From assembly GCF_023515955.1 (NCBI RefSeq), contig NZ_CP097322.1:4326501-4390500 (forward strand): a stretch of 64,000 nucleotides of DNA, given 5' to 3'. The translations under genes and the position numbers were made by a program. The notes beneath the pieces were generated by a model that searched no databases, was not told the origin of the DNA, and saw nothing but the letters and a program-made list of their open reading frames with translations. Source of the DNA: Streptomyces sp. RerS4. GTDB lineage: Bacteria > Actinomycetota > Actinomycetes > Streptomycetales > Streptomycetaceae. This document shows, in pieces, positions 46,550 to 55,083 of the stretch (position 1 is the first letter of the stretch; each line of letters opens with the position of its first letter).

Positions 46550-48358
46550 GTGTCGTACGACTACGACTACGACTACGACGTCATCGTCATCGGATCGGGC
46601 TTCGGAGGGTCGGTCTCGGCACTGCGGCTCACCGAGAAGGGCTACCGCGTCGGCGTCCTGGAGGCAGGACGCCGCTTCACCCGCGACAGCCTGCCCCGCA
46701 ACAGCTGGGACCTGCGCAACTACCTCTGGGCACCCGCCCTCGGCCTGTACGGGATCCAGCGCATCCACCTGCTCGGCAACGTGATGGTCCTCGCGGGCGC
46801 CGGCGTCGGCGGCGGCTCGCTCAACTACGCCAACACCCTCTACGTGCCGCCCGCCGCCTTCTTCGAGGACCGCCAGTGGGCGTCCATCACCGACTGGCGC
46901 GAGGAACTCGCCCCGTACTACGACCAGGCCAAGCGGATGCTCGGCGTCCGACTGAACCCCACGCTGACCCCCTCCGACGTCCACCTCAAGGCCGTAGCCG
47001 AGAAGACGGGCGTCGGCGACAGCTTCCACATGGCGCCCGTCGGCGTCTTCTTCGGCGACGGCGACGACGCCGAAGGACAGCCCCGCGTCCGACCCGGGCA
47101 GGAGGTCCCCGACCCCTACTTCGGCGGCGCCGGCCCCGCCCGCAAGGCCTGCACCGAGTGCGGCGAGTGCATGACCGGCTGCCGGCACGGCGCGAAGAAC
47201 ACCCTGAACGAGAACTACCTCCACCTCGCCGAGCGGGCCGGAGCCGTCATCCACCCCATGACCACCGTCACCGCCCTCGCCGAACACCCCGACGGCGGCT
47301 ACCGCGTCCGCACCGTCCCCACCGACCACCGCCGCGCCGGCCGGGCCAAGGTGCTGCGCGCCCGGTACGTGGTCGTCGCGGCGGGCACCTACGGCACCCA
47401 GACCCTGCTGCACACCATGAAGGACCGCGGCGAGCTGCCCCGCCTCTCCGCCCGCCTCGGCGACCTGACCCGGACCAACTCCGAGGGCCTGGTCGGCGCC
47501 CAGACCGACGACCGCCGCTACCGCAGGCGCCACGGAGCCGCCGCCCGCGCCGACTTCACGCGGGGCGTGGCCATCACCTCGTCCGTCCACCCCAACGCCG
47601 ACACCCACATCGAGCCCGTCCGCTACGGCAAGGGCTCCAACGCGATGGGCTTCCTGACCGTCCTCCAGGTGCCGTACTCCGCGCACCGCGTACGCGCCTG
47701 GCTCGGGCGCACCGCGAAGCACCCCGTGCAGCTGCTGCGCTCGCTGTCCAACCGCCGCTGGTCGGAGCGGACCATCATCGGGCTCGTCATGCAGTCCCTG
47801 GACAACTCCCTGACGACCTACCGCAAGCCCGGCGGCCTCGGCAAGGGCCTGCTCACCGCCCGACAGGGCCACGGCGCGCCCAACCCGGTCCAGATCGCGG
47901 AGGCCACCGAGGCGGCGACCCTGCTGGCCGAGGAGATCAACGGCTTCCCCGGCAGCAACATCGGCGAACTGATGGGCACCCCGCTGACCGCGCACTTCCT
48001 CGGCGGCTGCCCCATCGGCGCCTCGCCCGAGGAGGGGGTCGTGGACCCGTACCACCGCCTCTACGGGCACCCGGGCATCTCGGTGGTGGACGGTTCGGCG
48101 GTCTCCGCGAACCTCGGCGTCAACCCGTCGCTGACGATCACGGCGCAGGCCGAGCGGGCGATGTCGTACTGGCCGAACAACGGCGAGGCCGACCCGCGGC
48201 CCGCGCAGGGGGCGGCGTACGTCCGGCTCGCGGCGGTGGAGCCGAACCGGCCCGCCGTCCCGAAGGAGGCCTTCGGCGCGCTGCGGCTGCCGGTCCTGGC
48301 GGTGCCCGAGGTGCCGGCGCGGAAATCGGCCGCGACGCAATCGGAACCCCGGCCTTGA
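46550..48358 (+). CDS. GMC-type FAD oxidoreductase
   Basis: 602 residues. Starts with a (Tyr-Asp)4 repeat from four tacgac units (46556-46579), then VIVIGSGFGGSVSALRL (FAD motif). AGAGVGGGSLNYANTLY binds FAD further. A CTECGECMTGC segment (C-x2-C-x2-C-x3-C) could hold a cluster or metal. C-terminal VDGSAVSANLGVNPSLTITAQAERA-type GMC signature (seen as GSAVSANLGVNPSLT). Resembles cholesterol-oxidase-like members; substrate unknown. GTG start behind GGGAGG. Confidence 0.85.
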   Translation: MSYDYDYDYDVIVIGSGFGGSVSALRLTEKGYRVGVLEAGRRFTRDSLPRNSWDLRNYLWAPALGLYGIQRIHLLGNVMVLAGAGVGGGSLNYANTLYVPPAAFFEDRQWASITDWREELAPYYDQAKRMLGVRLNPTLTPSDVHLKAVAEKTGVGDSFHMAPVGVFFGDGDDAEGQPRVRPGQEVPDPYFGGAGPARKACTECGECMTGCRHGAKNTLNENYLHLAERAGAVIHPMTTVTALAEHPDGGYRVRTVPTDHRRAGRAKVLRARYVVVAAGTYGTQTLLHTMKDRGELPRLSARLGDLTRTNSEGLVGAQTDDRRYRRRHGAAARADFTRGVAITSSVHPNADTHIEPVRYGKGSNAMGFLTVLQVPYSAHRVRAWLGRTAKHPVQLLRSLSNRRWSERTIIGLVMQSLDNSLTTYRKPGGLGKGLLTARQGHGAPNPVQIAEATEAATLLAEEINGFPGSNIGELMGTPLTAHFLGGCPIGASPEEGVVDPYHRLYGHPGISVVDGSAVSANLGVNPSLTITAQAERAMSYWPNNGEADPRPAQGAAYVRLAAVEPNRPAVPKEAFGALRLPVLAVPEVPARKSAATQSEPRP

Positions 48359-48362
48359 GCCG

Positions 48363-48401
48363 GGTGAGTACCGCGCTCCCCCTCCGAGCGCGGTACTCAC
48401 C
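48363..48401 (+). terminator. Terminator after the GMC gene
   Basis: GGTGAGTACCGCGCTC and GAGCGCGGTACTCACC form a perfect 16-bp stem with a 7-nt loop, five bases after the stop. Confidence 0.92.
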
Positions 48402-48525
48402 GCGGTACAAGAGTGGACAGGCGGTTGCCGAAGAAGGTTGTACCGGAATCCTTTTCACGGTGCTGTGGTGTCGGTCACATGACAAGCGAGGCAACTGTGG
48501 CGGCGTTCCGAGGGTCAAGGGGGGC

Positions 48526-50211
48526 ATGAGACAGCGCATCTCCCTGCTGGCCGCCTGCGGCCTGGTGGCCGTCGGGCTGGCGGCCACCCCGGCGAACGCC
48601 GCGGATCCCGTCTTCACCCTGACCGGCCCGACCGCCCTCGCCCTGACCCCGCACCCCGGCGGCACGGGCACCCCGAAGCCGACGGCGCTCGCCTTCCGCC
48701 TGGACCGGCCGGCCGGGGCCACGCTCGCCTTCGAGGGCGAGTTCACCTTCACCGTCGACCTGTCCAAGGTCGCCCCGTTCGCGCTCGTGCGGGAGAAGGC
48801 CGCCGCGACCGGGCAGCCGAAGTGCAGGCCCGTCGCCGCCACCCTCGTCTGCACGGACCGGGCCACGAAGGACGGCGGCCCGGTCGGCTTCGACCTGGAG
48901 GCCACCGCCGTCCAGGGCGCCGCCGACGGCGCCACCGGCCCGCTCACGGTCACCGGTACGGCCGCCGGCGCGACCGTCACCTCCGTCACCACCGCGCTCC
49001 AGGTCGGCGGGCCCGACCTGGTCATGGAGGAGATGAAGCTCAAGACCGCCCCGAAGCCGGGCGAGAGCCAGGCGCTGCCGCTCGCCTTCACCAACCTGGG
49101 CACGCAGTCCGCGAAGGGCGTCATCCTGGAGCTGGAGACCACGCACGGCCTGGAGCTGCCCGAGCGGTACGACAACTGCCGCTACGTCCCCGGCCGGACC
49201 GCGACCACCGCGGTGTGCACGGTGGAGGGCGAGTTCCAGAAGGGCGAGACCTACGAGCTGGCCGGCGAGAGCCCGCTGCACGTCAAGGCGACCGCGCACG
49301 CCCGTACCGAGCGGCTCGCCTACGGCATCTACCCGGTGGCCACGCCCGCGCAGACCGCCGCGACCGGGCAGGGCGAGGCGAAGACCGAGCCGGGCAAGGC
49401 GGAGCAGGGCAAGGCGGACCAGACGGCCGGCAAGAACGGCACCGGCACCGATCGCCGCAAGCTGACCGCCACCAAGCGCGCGCAGCGCGGCCCGGACCTC
49501 AACCCGGCCGACAACCGGCGCACGGTCGACTTCGCCGTCGAGAACGGCGCCGACTTCGTCGCCGACGCCCTCACCCTCAAGGGCAAGGCCGGCGCCACCG
49601 TCAAGGCCGCCGTCACCGTCCGCAACCTCGGCCCGGCCTGGGTCTTCGACCCCCGTCCCCAGGCCTCGGCGGCCGTCGCCGAGGTGCGGCTGCCGCAGGG
49701 CGTGACGGTGCGGAAGGCGCCGGCGTCCTGCCGTCCGGCCACGACGGGGGAGACGTCCCGCTACCTGTGCGTGACGGGTGCCTCCGTGCTGGAGAAGGAG
49801 AAGATCGAGTTCCCCTTCGAGCTGCGGATCGAGAAGACGCTCCGTGACGCCAAGGGCGCCATCACGGTCGGCCGGCCGGGTGCGCAGGGGGCGCCCGAGA
49901 AGCACCTCTTCGACGCGAACCCGGCCAACAACCTGGCCGACCTCGTGGTGAACCCGACCGCCGTCAGCCCGAGCCCGAGCACCTCGACCAGCGCGAGCCC
50001 GAGCGCCTCCGCGAGCGCTTCCGCGAGCGCCTCGGCTTCGCCGACGGTGGGCGTCAGCTCCGGCGCCACCCCGAACGGCGGCTCCCGCGGCGGCCCGCTG
50101 GCCTCCACCGGTAGCGGCGCGGGCCTGATCGGCATCGCGGCGGCCGCGCTGTTCGCGGTCGGCGGCGCGCTGTACCTGGGCTTCCGCCGGCGCGGCGGGG
50201 TCCACGCGTAG
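48526..50211 (+). CDS. Secreted surface protein with LAXTG sortase signal
   Basis: 561 residues. Sec signal ending PANAADP (about residue 27). Two regions with CARDB/DUF11-like beta domains (VGGPDLVMEEMKLKTAP and NPADNRRTVDFAVENGADF) around a charged low-complexity linker (TGQGEAKTEPGKAEQGKAD). A Ser/Ala/Pro-rich stalk leads to PLASTGS, a C-terminal helix and RRRGGVHA: the LAXTG sorting signal used by class E sortases. Likely wall-anchored. Start at the ATG behind AAGGGGGG. Confidence 0.85.
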   Translation: MRQRISLLAACGLVAVGLAATPANAADPVFTLTGPTALALTPHPGGTGTPKPTALAFRLDRPAGATLAFEGEFTFTVDLSKVAPFALVREKAAATGQPKCRPVAATLVCTDRATKDGGPVGFDLEATAVQGAADGATGPLTVTGTAAGATVTSVTTALQVGGPDLVMEEMKLKTAPKPGESQALPLAFTNLGTQSAKGVILELETTHGLELPERYDNCRYVPGRTATTAVCTVEGEFQKGETYELAGESPLHVKATAHARTERLAYGIYPVATPAQTAATGQGEAKTEPGKAEQGKADQTAGKNGTGTDRRKLTATKRAQRGPDLNPADNRRTVDFAVENGADFVADALTLKGKAGATVKAAVTVRNLGPAWVFDPRPQASAAVAEVRLPQGVTVRKAPASCRPATTGETSRYLCVTGASVLEKEKIEFPFELRIEKTLRDAKGAITVGRPGAQGAPEKHLFDANPANNLADLVVNPTAVSPSPSTSTSASPSASASASASASASPTVGVSSGATPNGGSRGGPLASTGSGAGLIGIAAAALFAVGGALYLGFRRRGGVHA

Positions 50212-50224
50212 CGGTGGACGCGCG

Positions 50225-50258
50225 ACGGCCGGCCCGGGGCGTCCCCCGGGCCGGCCGT
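50225..50258 (+). terminator. Terminator after the surface-protein gene
   Basis: ACGGCCGGCCCGGGG, short loop, CCCCCGGGCCGGCCGT followed by TTCTTTA: a classical intrinsic terminator. Confidence 0.92.
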
Positions 50259-50385
50259 TTCTTTACGAGGTGACCGGGCTGCTGTCCCCTGCCGTCCGGT
50301 CACGCGGAGCCACGCGTGGTGGTGCGGCCTGACCAACGAAGGGTTCCGCGCGCCGGTCACGCACCGGACGAGTGACGAACACCCG

Positions 50386-50649
50386 TCACACCCGGCCCCG
50401 GCAGAGCTCCAGCAGGGTCATGGCGAGCGCGGTGCCGGGCTTGCCGAGGGCGTCACTGAAGTGGTTCAGCACCTCCATCTCGCGCGAGAGGTGCACGCGG
50501 CGCCCGCCGGAGGCCATCCGGGCGTCCTGGATGACGGCCGAGACGGCCATGCGTTCCTGGATCAGGCCGATGATCCGGTCGTCGAGGGCGTCGATGCGGG
50601 CGCGGGAGTCGGCGATGAGCTGCTCGGGGGTGGTGGTGATCGTGGTCAT
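50386..50649 (-). CDS. Chorismate mutase, AroQ type
   Basis: Converts chorismate to prephenate, the branch to Phe and Tyr. 87 residues, one AroQ helical subunit: RIDALDDRIIGLIQERM with the active-site Arg, VIQDAR, and a final helix MTLLELCRG. Single-domain form with no fused dehydratase or dehydrogenase. ATG 50649 follows GGAGA. A leader peptide with Phe and Tyr codons and a terminator hairpin lie upstream, suggesting attenuation. Confidence 0.9.
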   Translation of the reverse strand: MTTITTTPEQLIADSRARIDALDDRIIGLIQERMAVSAVIQDARMASGGRRVHLSREMEVLNHFSDALGKPGTALAMTLLELCRGRV

Positions 50650-50698
50650 GGCGGTCGGTCTCCTGTCGGGGGTGGGGCCGACGGGACCGGAGGAACGC

Positions 50699-50734
50699 CA
50701 GAGCGCCCCGGTCCTGTCGGACCGGGGCGCTCTG
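50699..50734 (-). terminator. Hairpin in the chorismate mutase leader (putative attenuator)
   Basis: CAGAGCGCCCCGGTCC, loop tgtc (plus strand), GGACCGGGGCGCTCTG: perfect 16-bp stem between the leader peptide stop and the gene start. No T tract follows on the minus strand. The CCGGTCC of its left arm (in the mRNA) also occurs in codons 14-16 of the leader peptide, so the right arm has an alternative partner. Confidence 0.7.
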
Positions 50735-50759
50735 GGAAGTTCAGCGGCTCAGACGAGCA

Positions 50760-50828
50760 TCACGAAGACCCATGGCGACCGGACCGGCCGGTGCCATAGG
50801 TAAAGAGGAAGCTCAGCTGCTTGCGCAT
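50760..50828 (-). CDS. Leader peptide of chorismate mutase (22 aa)
   Basis: ATG 50828 to TGA 50760. Reads MRKQLSFLFTYG and then a Gly/Ser/Arg tail: Phe7 (TTC), Phe9 (TTT) and Tyr11 (TAT) fall within five codons, and TTT and TAT are rare in this GC-rich genome. A CATAAT hexamer ends seven bases before the ATG and there is no ribosome binding site, so the mRNA would be leaderless. Located 111 bp before chorismate mutase and just before the hairpin at 50699-50734. Stalling at Phe/Tyr codons would be the expected sensor. Confidence 0.65.
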   Translation of the reverse strand: MRKQLSFLFTYGTGRSGRHGSS

Positions 50829-50921
50829 GGAGTGGATTATGGCCCTCCGCCCCCCGCCGGCCCAAACGCGTTCGCATGCTGAGACGCCGGTGCGCTGCCG
50901 CGCGTGACCCGGGCGTGGTCG

Positions 50922-51068
50922 GTGTACACACGGCGAAACAGCCCGTGCCCGGTCGACGACGCGGACAGCGTCGCGACCCATCGTCGCGTCTGGCGGACGC
51001 TGCGCGACTCCGCCGTCTACGGGGCGGATGCCCAGCGGGTGATCGGGGAGGCGCGGCGCGGGCTGTGA
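50922..51068 (+). CDS. Possible small or remnant ORF (48 aa)
   Basis: GTG 50922 to TGA 51068. Codon third positions are GC-rich as in real genes, and the second half (VWRTLRDSAVYGADAQRVIGEA) reads as a helix-rich protein end. No ribosome binding site. It may be the 3' remnant of a lost gene between chorismate mutase and guaA. Confidence 0.25.
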   Translation: MYTRRNSPCPVDDADSVATHRRVWRTLRDSAVYGADAQRVIGEARRGL

Positions 51069-51140
51069 GGTGGTCGTCGCGCTGTGTCGTCGTGGCGTGG
51101 GACTCGGATGGTGAGACGAATCGGGTCACCCGTCCGCCGT

Positions 51141-51146
51141 TAGAAT
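51141..51146 (+). promoter_or_regulatory. Possible -10 of guaA
   Basis: TAGAAT lies 39 bp before the guaA start in a stretch with lower GC. No matching -35 was found at 17-18 bp. The rest of the leader (51147-51184) shows only the GGAAGG ribosome binding site. Confidence 0.4.
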
Positions 51147-51184
51147 CGACAACACAACACTCTTTCCGCCCGGAAGGCCGCCCC

Positions 51185-52759
51185 GTGCCAGTAGCACCCT
51201 CCGCCGCACCGGACGTCGTCCTCGTTGTCGACTTCGGCGCGCAGTACGCCCAGCTCATCGCCCGCCGCGTCCGTGAGGCCCGGGTCTACAGCGAGATCGT
51301 GCCGAGCACGATGCCCGTGGCCGAGATGCTGGCCAAGAACCCCAAGGCGATCATCCTCTCCGGCGGCCCGTCCTCCGTGTACGAGGAAGGCGCCCCGCAG
51401 CTCGACCGTGCGATCTTCGAGGCCGGGATCCCCGTCTTCGGCATGTGCTACGGCTTCCAGCTGATGGCCACCACCCTCGGCGGCACCGTCGACAACACCG
51501 GCGCCCGCGAGTACGGCCGTACCGCGCTGGCCGTCTCCAAGGCCGGCTCCACCCTCTTCGAGGGCACCCCCGAGCAGCAGTCCGTGTGGATGTCCCACGG
51601 CGACGCCTGCTCCGCCGCCCCCGAGGGCTTCACCGTCACCGCGTCGACGGACGTCGTCCCGGTCGCCGCCTTCGAGAACGACGAGAAGAAGCTGTACGGG
51701 GTCCAGTACCACCCCGAGGTCATGCACTCCACGCACGGCCAGCAGGTGCTGGAGCACTTCCTCTACCGCGGCGCGGGCCTGCAGCCCACCTGGACCACCG
51801 GCAACATCGTCGAGGAGCAGATCGCGGCCATCCAGGCGCAGGTCGGCGACAAGCGTGCGATCTGCGGCCTGTCCGGCGGCGTGGACTCCGCCGTCGCAGC
51901 CGCCCTCGTGCAGAAGGCCATCGGCTCGCAGCTGACCTGCGTCTACGTCGACCACGGCCTGATGCGCAAGGGCGAGACCGAGCAGGTCGAGAAGGACTTC
52001 GTGGCCGCCACCGGCGTCCAGCTGAAGGTCGTCGACGCCCAGGAGCGGTTCCTGACCGCGCTGGCCGGCGTCTCCGACCCGGAGACCAAGCGCAAGATCA
52101 TCGGCCGTGAGTTCATCCGCGTCTTCGAGCAGGCGCAGCTGGAGATCCTCCAGGAGGACGGCCCCGCGGTCGCCTTCCTCGTGCAGGGCACCCTGTACCC
52201 GGACGTCGTCGAGTCCGGCGGCGGCACCGGCACCGCGAACATCAAGTCCCACCACAACGTGGGCGGCCTCCCCGACGACATCGAGTTCGAGCTCGTCGAG
52301 CCGCTGCGCCAGCTGTTCAAGGACGAGGTCCGGATGGTCGGCCAGGAGCTCGGCCTGCCCGAGGAGATCGTCCAGCGCCAGCCCTTCCCCGGCCCCGGCC
52401 TCGGCATCCGCATCGTCGGCGAGGTCACCAAGGAGCGCCTGGACCTGCTGCGCGAGGCCGACGCCATCGCCCGCGAGGAGCTGACCTCCGCCGGTCTGGA
52501 CCGCGAGATCTGGCAGTGCCCGGTCGTGCTGCTCGCGGACGTCCGCAGCGTCGGCGTCCAGGGCGACGGCCGCACCTACGGCCACCCGATCGTGCTGCGC
52601 CCCGTCTCCTCCGAGGACGCGATGACGGCCGACTGGACGCGCATGCCGTACGAGGTGCTCGCCCGCATCTCCACCCGGATCACCAACGAGGTGCCGGACG
52701 TGAACCGCGTGGTCCTGGACTGCACCAGCAAGCCGCCGGGCACCATCGAGTGGGAGTGA
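51185..52759 (+). CDS. guaA: GMP synthase, glutamine-hydrolysing
   Basis: Aminates XMP to GMP. 524 residues. Class I glutamine amidotransferase domain 1-200 (VVDFGAQYAQLIARRVRE at the start, nucleophile Cys in GMCYG, His in YHPEV), ATP-pyrophosphatase P-loop GLSGGVDSAVAAAL, and dimerisation domain ending STKPPGTIEWE-like (SKPPGTIEWE). GTG 51185 behind GGAAGG; the longer upstream frame is not conserved-looking. Completes the guaB pathway from 28 kb. Confidence 0.97.
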   Translation: MPVAPSAAPDVVLVVDFGAQYAQLIARRVREARVYSEIVPSTMPVAEMLAKNPKAIILSGGPSSVYEEGAPQLDRAIFEAGIPVFGMCYGFQLMATTLGGTVDNTGAREYGRTALAVSKAGSTLFEGTPEQQSVWMSHGDACSAAPEGFTVTASTDVVPVAAFENDEKKLYGVQYHPEVMHSTHGQQVLEHFLYRGAGLQPTWTTGNIVEEQIAAIQAQVGDKRAICGLSGGVDSAVAAALVQKAIGSQLTCVYVDHGLMRKGETEQVEKDFVAATGVQLKVVDAQERFLTALAGVSDPETKRKIIGREFIRVFEQAQLEILQEDGPAVAFLVQGTLYPDVVESGGGTGTANIKSHHNVGGLPDDIEFELVEPLRQLFKDEVRMVGQELGLPEEIVQRQPFPGPGLGIRIVGEVTKERLDLLREADAIAREELTSAGLDREIWQCPVVLLADVRSVGVQGDGRTYGHPIVLRPVSSEDAMTADWTRMPYEVLARISTRITNEVPDVNRVVLDCTSKPPGTIEWE

Positions 52760-52912
52760 CCTCGCTGGGCGTGATCCCGCCCCGCCGTCCGTGACGAAGC
52801 CGCCGCCACCCCTCGGGGAGCGGCGGCTTCGCCGCGTGCGGGGCCACTTGTGTATGGCCACTTCGCGCGGCCGCCGGTACCTTGCGCGCCGAGCCGAAGG
52901 AGGGGGTCCTGC

Positions 52913-53704
52913 ATGCCGGATCAGCCCGTGCCCGTGCCAGTGCCAGTGCCCGTCGAACGGTTGCGGTTCGAGATGCCGCCCGCGCACCAGGACGCGGACG
53001 CGGAGCGCGCGCGGCGCAAGGAGCGGCTCGCCGGCGCGCTGCGGCTGTTCGCGCGCCTCGGGTACGAGGACGGGGTCGGCGGGCACGTCACGGCGCGCGA
53101 CCCGGAGTTCGAGGACTGCTTCTGGGTGAACCCGTTCGGCCGCGCCTTCGCCCACCTCGGCCCCGAGGACCTGCTGCTGGTCGACGGGGACGGGCGGGTC
53201 GTGCGGGGTGAGCGGCGGGTGAACCAGCTGGCGTTCGCCGTGCACGCGGCCGTGCACCGGGCCCGCCCCGAGGTGGTGGCCGTCGTCCGCGCGCAGGCCC
53301 CGTACGGCCGCGCGCTGGCCTGCCTCGGCGAGCTGCTCGCCCCGATCACGCACGAGGCCTGTGCCTTCTACGAGGACCACGCGCTCCTCGACGAGTACGC
53401 CGGCGCCGAGGACGCCGAACGGATCGCCCGCGCGCTCGGCCCGTACAAGGCGCTGATCCTGCGCCACCACGGGCTGCTCACGGTCGGCGCGTCGGTGGAC
53501 GCGGCCGCGTGGTGGTTCGTCGCGGCGGAGCGGGCGGCGCAGGTCCAGCTGATCGCCCGCGCGGCCGGGAAACCGGTGGCGATCGACCACCGGCGGGCCG
53601 TGGCCACGCGGGAGCGGTTCGGCGGGGATCTGGCCGCCTGGGTGAGCTTCCAACCGCTGTGGCAGACGGTCACGGACAGTGGCGTCAACATCATGAACGG
53701 TTAA
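52913..53704 (+). CDS. Class II aldolase/adducin family protein
   Basis: 263 residues. N-terminal (Pro-Val)5 run from 6-bp repeats at 52925-52954. Aldolase_II fold: GGHVTARDPEFEDCFWVNP, the FAVHAAVHRARPEV helix with metal His, and ILRHHGLLTVG with the second His pair. Similar proteins are annotated only as family members; substrate unknown. Strong GAAGGAGGGGG ribosome binding site. Confidence 0.85.
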   Translation: MPDQPVPVPVPVPVERLRFEMPPAHQDADAERARRKERLAGALRLFARLGYEDGVGGHVTARDPEFEDCFWVNPFGRAFAHLGPEDLLLVDGDGRVVRGERRVNQLAFAVHAAVHRARPEVVAVVRAQAPYGRALACLGELLAPITHEACAFYEDHALLDEYAGAEDAERIARALGPYKALILRHHGLLTVGASVDAAAWWFVAAERAAQVQLIARAAGKPVAIDHRRAVATRERFGGDLAAWVSFQPLWQTVTDSGVNIMNG

Positions 53705-53798
53705 TCACCTGCTCTGACATCGTGCGCAATCCGGAGCACTGCCCCAGTGGTGCACAATTCGCTGGCATCGCACCGAAGTTCAGAGAGGCGGCACGCGC

Positions 53799-55064
53799 GT
53801 GGCTGTCCAAGAGATCCCCAGAAGCACCCACGGCGGCGCCTGCACCTGCGACGACTGCCCGCACGGAGCCCGGGAGGGGCACCGCCGGGCGGTGGCCGCC
53901 TTCCTGGAGAAGCGCGACGAGTTCGCCGCGGGCCAGGGGGTGCCGGCCGCCGTGGCCCACTCCCTGGGCGCCTCCCGCCAGTGGGTGTCCGACGAACTGA
54001 CCCTGTCCGCCCGCGCGGCCGCCGACCGGGGCCGGGAGGCCGGGCACTCCTGGCTGTACCTGCTGTCCCGGCGGGCCGTCCTCGCCCTGTGGATCGCCGC
54101 CGGGGTGCTGCTCGTCGTCCAGGTCGGCACCGCGCTCGGCACCGGCTGGTCCACCGCCCGCACGGCGGGGCTGCTGGCCGCGCTGGCGCTGGCCGGGCTG
54201 CTCACCGTCGCCGCACGGGCGCAGTCGCCGCGCGGCGGGCTGCTGGCGCCGCTGGTCGGCGAGGACAACCGGCTGTCCACCTCCAAGACCGTCCCCGCCG
54301 CCTGGCTGGTGCTGACGGCGTTCGCGGCGCTGCTGCCGGCGCTGCGGCTCGCGGCCTCCTCGCCCGGCCCGGAGCGCGAGGCCCTCTACGCCGGGCTCGC
54401 GCTCGACCGGGCGCTGCCGCTGCTGGCGGTGCTCGGGTTGACGTCGGGGGTGGCGGTGCTGGTGCGCCGGGTGGTCTCCGTACGGATCATGGGGCAGCGG
54501 CTGCAGAAGCTCCCGGCCGACCGGCCGTCGGGCGCCGACCTGCTGACGGACGACGCGGGCCGGGGCAGCTTCACGGACGCCCAGTACGTGCTGGTCTCGA
54601 CGGTGGTGCTGGCCTTCGCGGCGGTGTCGCTGGCCCGCTTCCCCGACCGGCTGCCCCGGCTGCCGTGGGCGCTGGCGCTGCTCGTCGCGCTGTCGGCGGT
54701 GGTGTACCTGGCGGCGAAGTACGCCGAGGGCAGCCGACCCCTCGTCCTGTCGGTGGTCCGCCGGCGCGAGCCCGGCGACCTGGACGCGGCCGTGCGTCCG
54801 GGCGACGACATCGAGATCCGGGGCGTGGGCTTCGTACCGCCCGGCGCGCAGACCCCGGAGATGCTGGCCCGGATCGTGGTGCGGATCGGGTCGGTGCACG
54901 TGCACGTGCCGCTGGTGCCGGTCGCGGGCGGCTTCACCAACCCGTCGGACGCGGTGCTGACGGTGCCGATCCCGGCGGAGGTCGAACCGGGCCGCACCGA
55001 GATCCAGGTGGTGACCGCCGCCGGAGTGGAATCCAACCGTCACGGCATCGAGGTCGCCGAGTGA
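53799..55064 (+). CDS. Polytopic membrane protein, unknown
   Basis: 421 residues. An N-terminal CTCDDC cluster (residues 15-20) could bind metal. About six hydrophobic segments at roughly 95-115, 122-140, 170-190, 205-228, 270-288 and 295-310. The last 110 residues are soluble, beta-rich, with DDIEIRGVGFVPPGAQ. No family recognised. GTG start behind GAGAGG. Confidence 0.7.
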   Translation: MAVQEIPRSTHGGACTCDDCPHGAREGHRRAVAAFLEKRDEFAAGQGVPAAVAHSLGASRQWVSDELTLSARAAADRGREAGHSWLYLLSRRAVLALWIAAGVLLVVQVGTALGTGWSTARTAGLLAALALAGLLTVAARAQSPRGGLLAPLVGEDNRLSTSKTVPAAWLVLTAFAALLPALRLAASSPGPEREALYAGLALDRALPLLAVLGLTSGVAVLVRRVVSVRIMGQRLQKLPADRPSGADLLTDDAGRGSFTDAQYVLVSTVVLAFAAVSLARFPDRLPRLPWALALLVALSAVVYLAAKYAEGSRPLVLSVVRRREPGDLDAAVRPGDDIEIRGVGFVPPGAQTPEMLARIVVRIGSVHVHVPLVPVAGGFTNPSDAVLTVPIPAEVEPGRTEIQVVTAAGVESNRHGIEVAE

Positions 55065-55083
55065 ACGGGGTATGCATGGGGGC

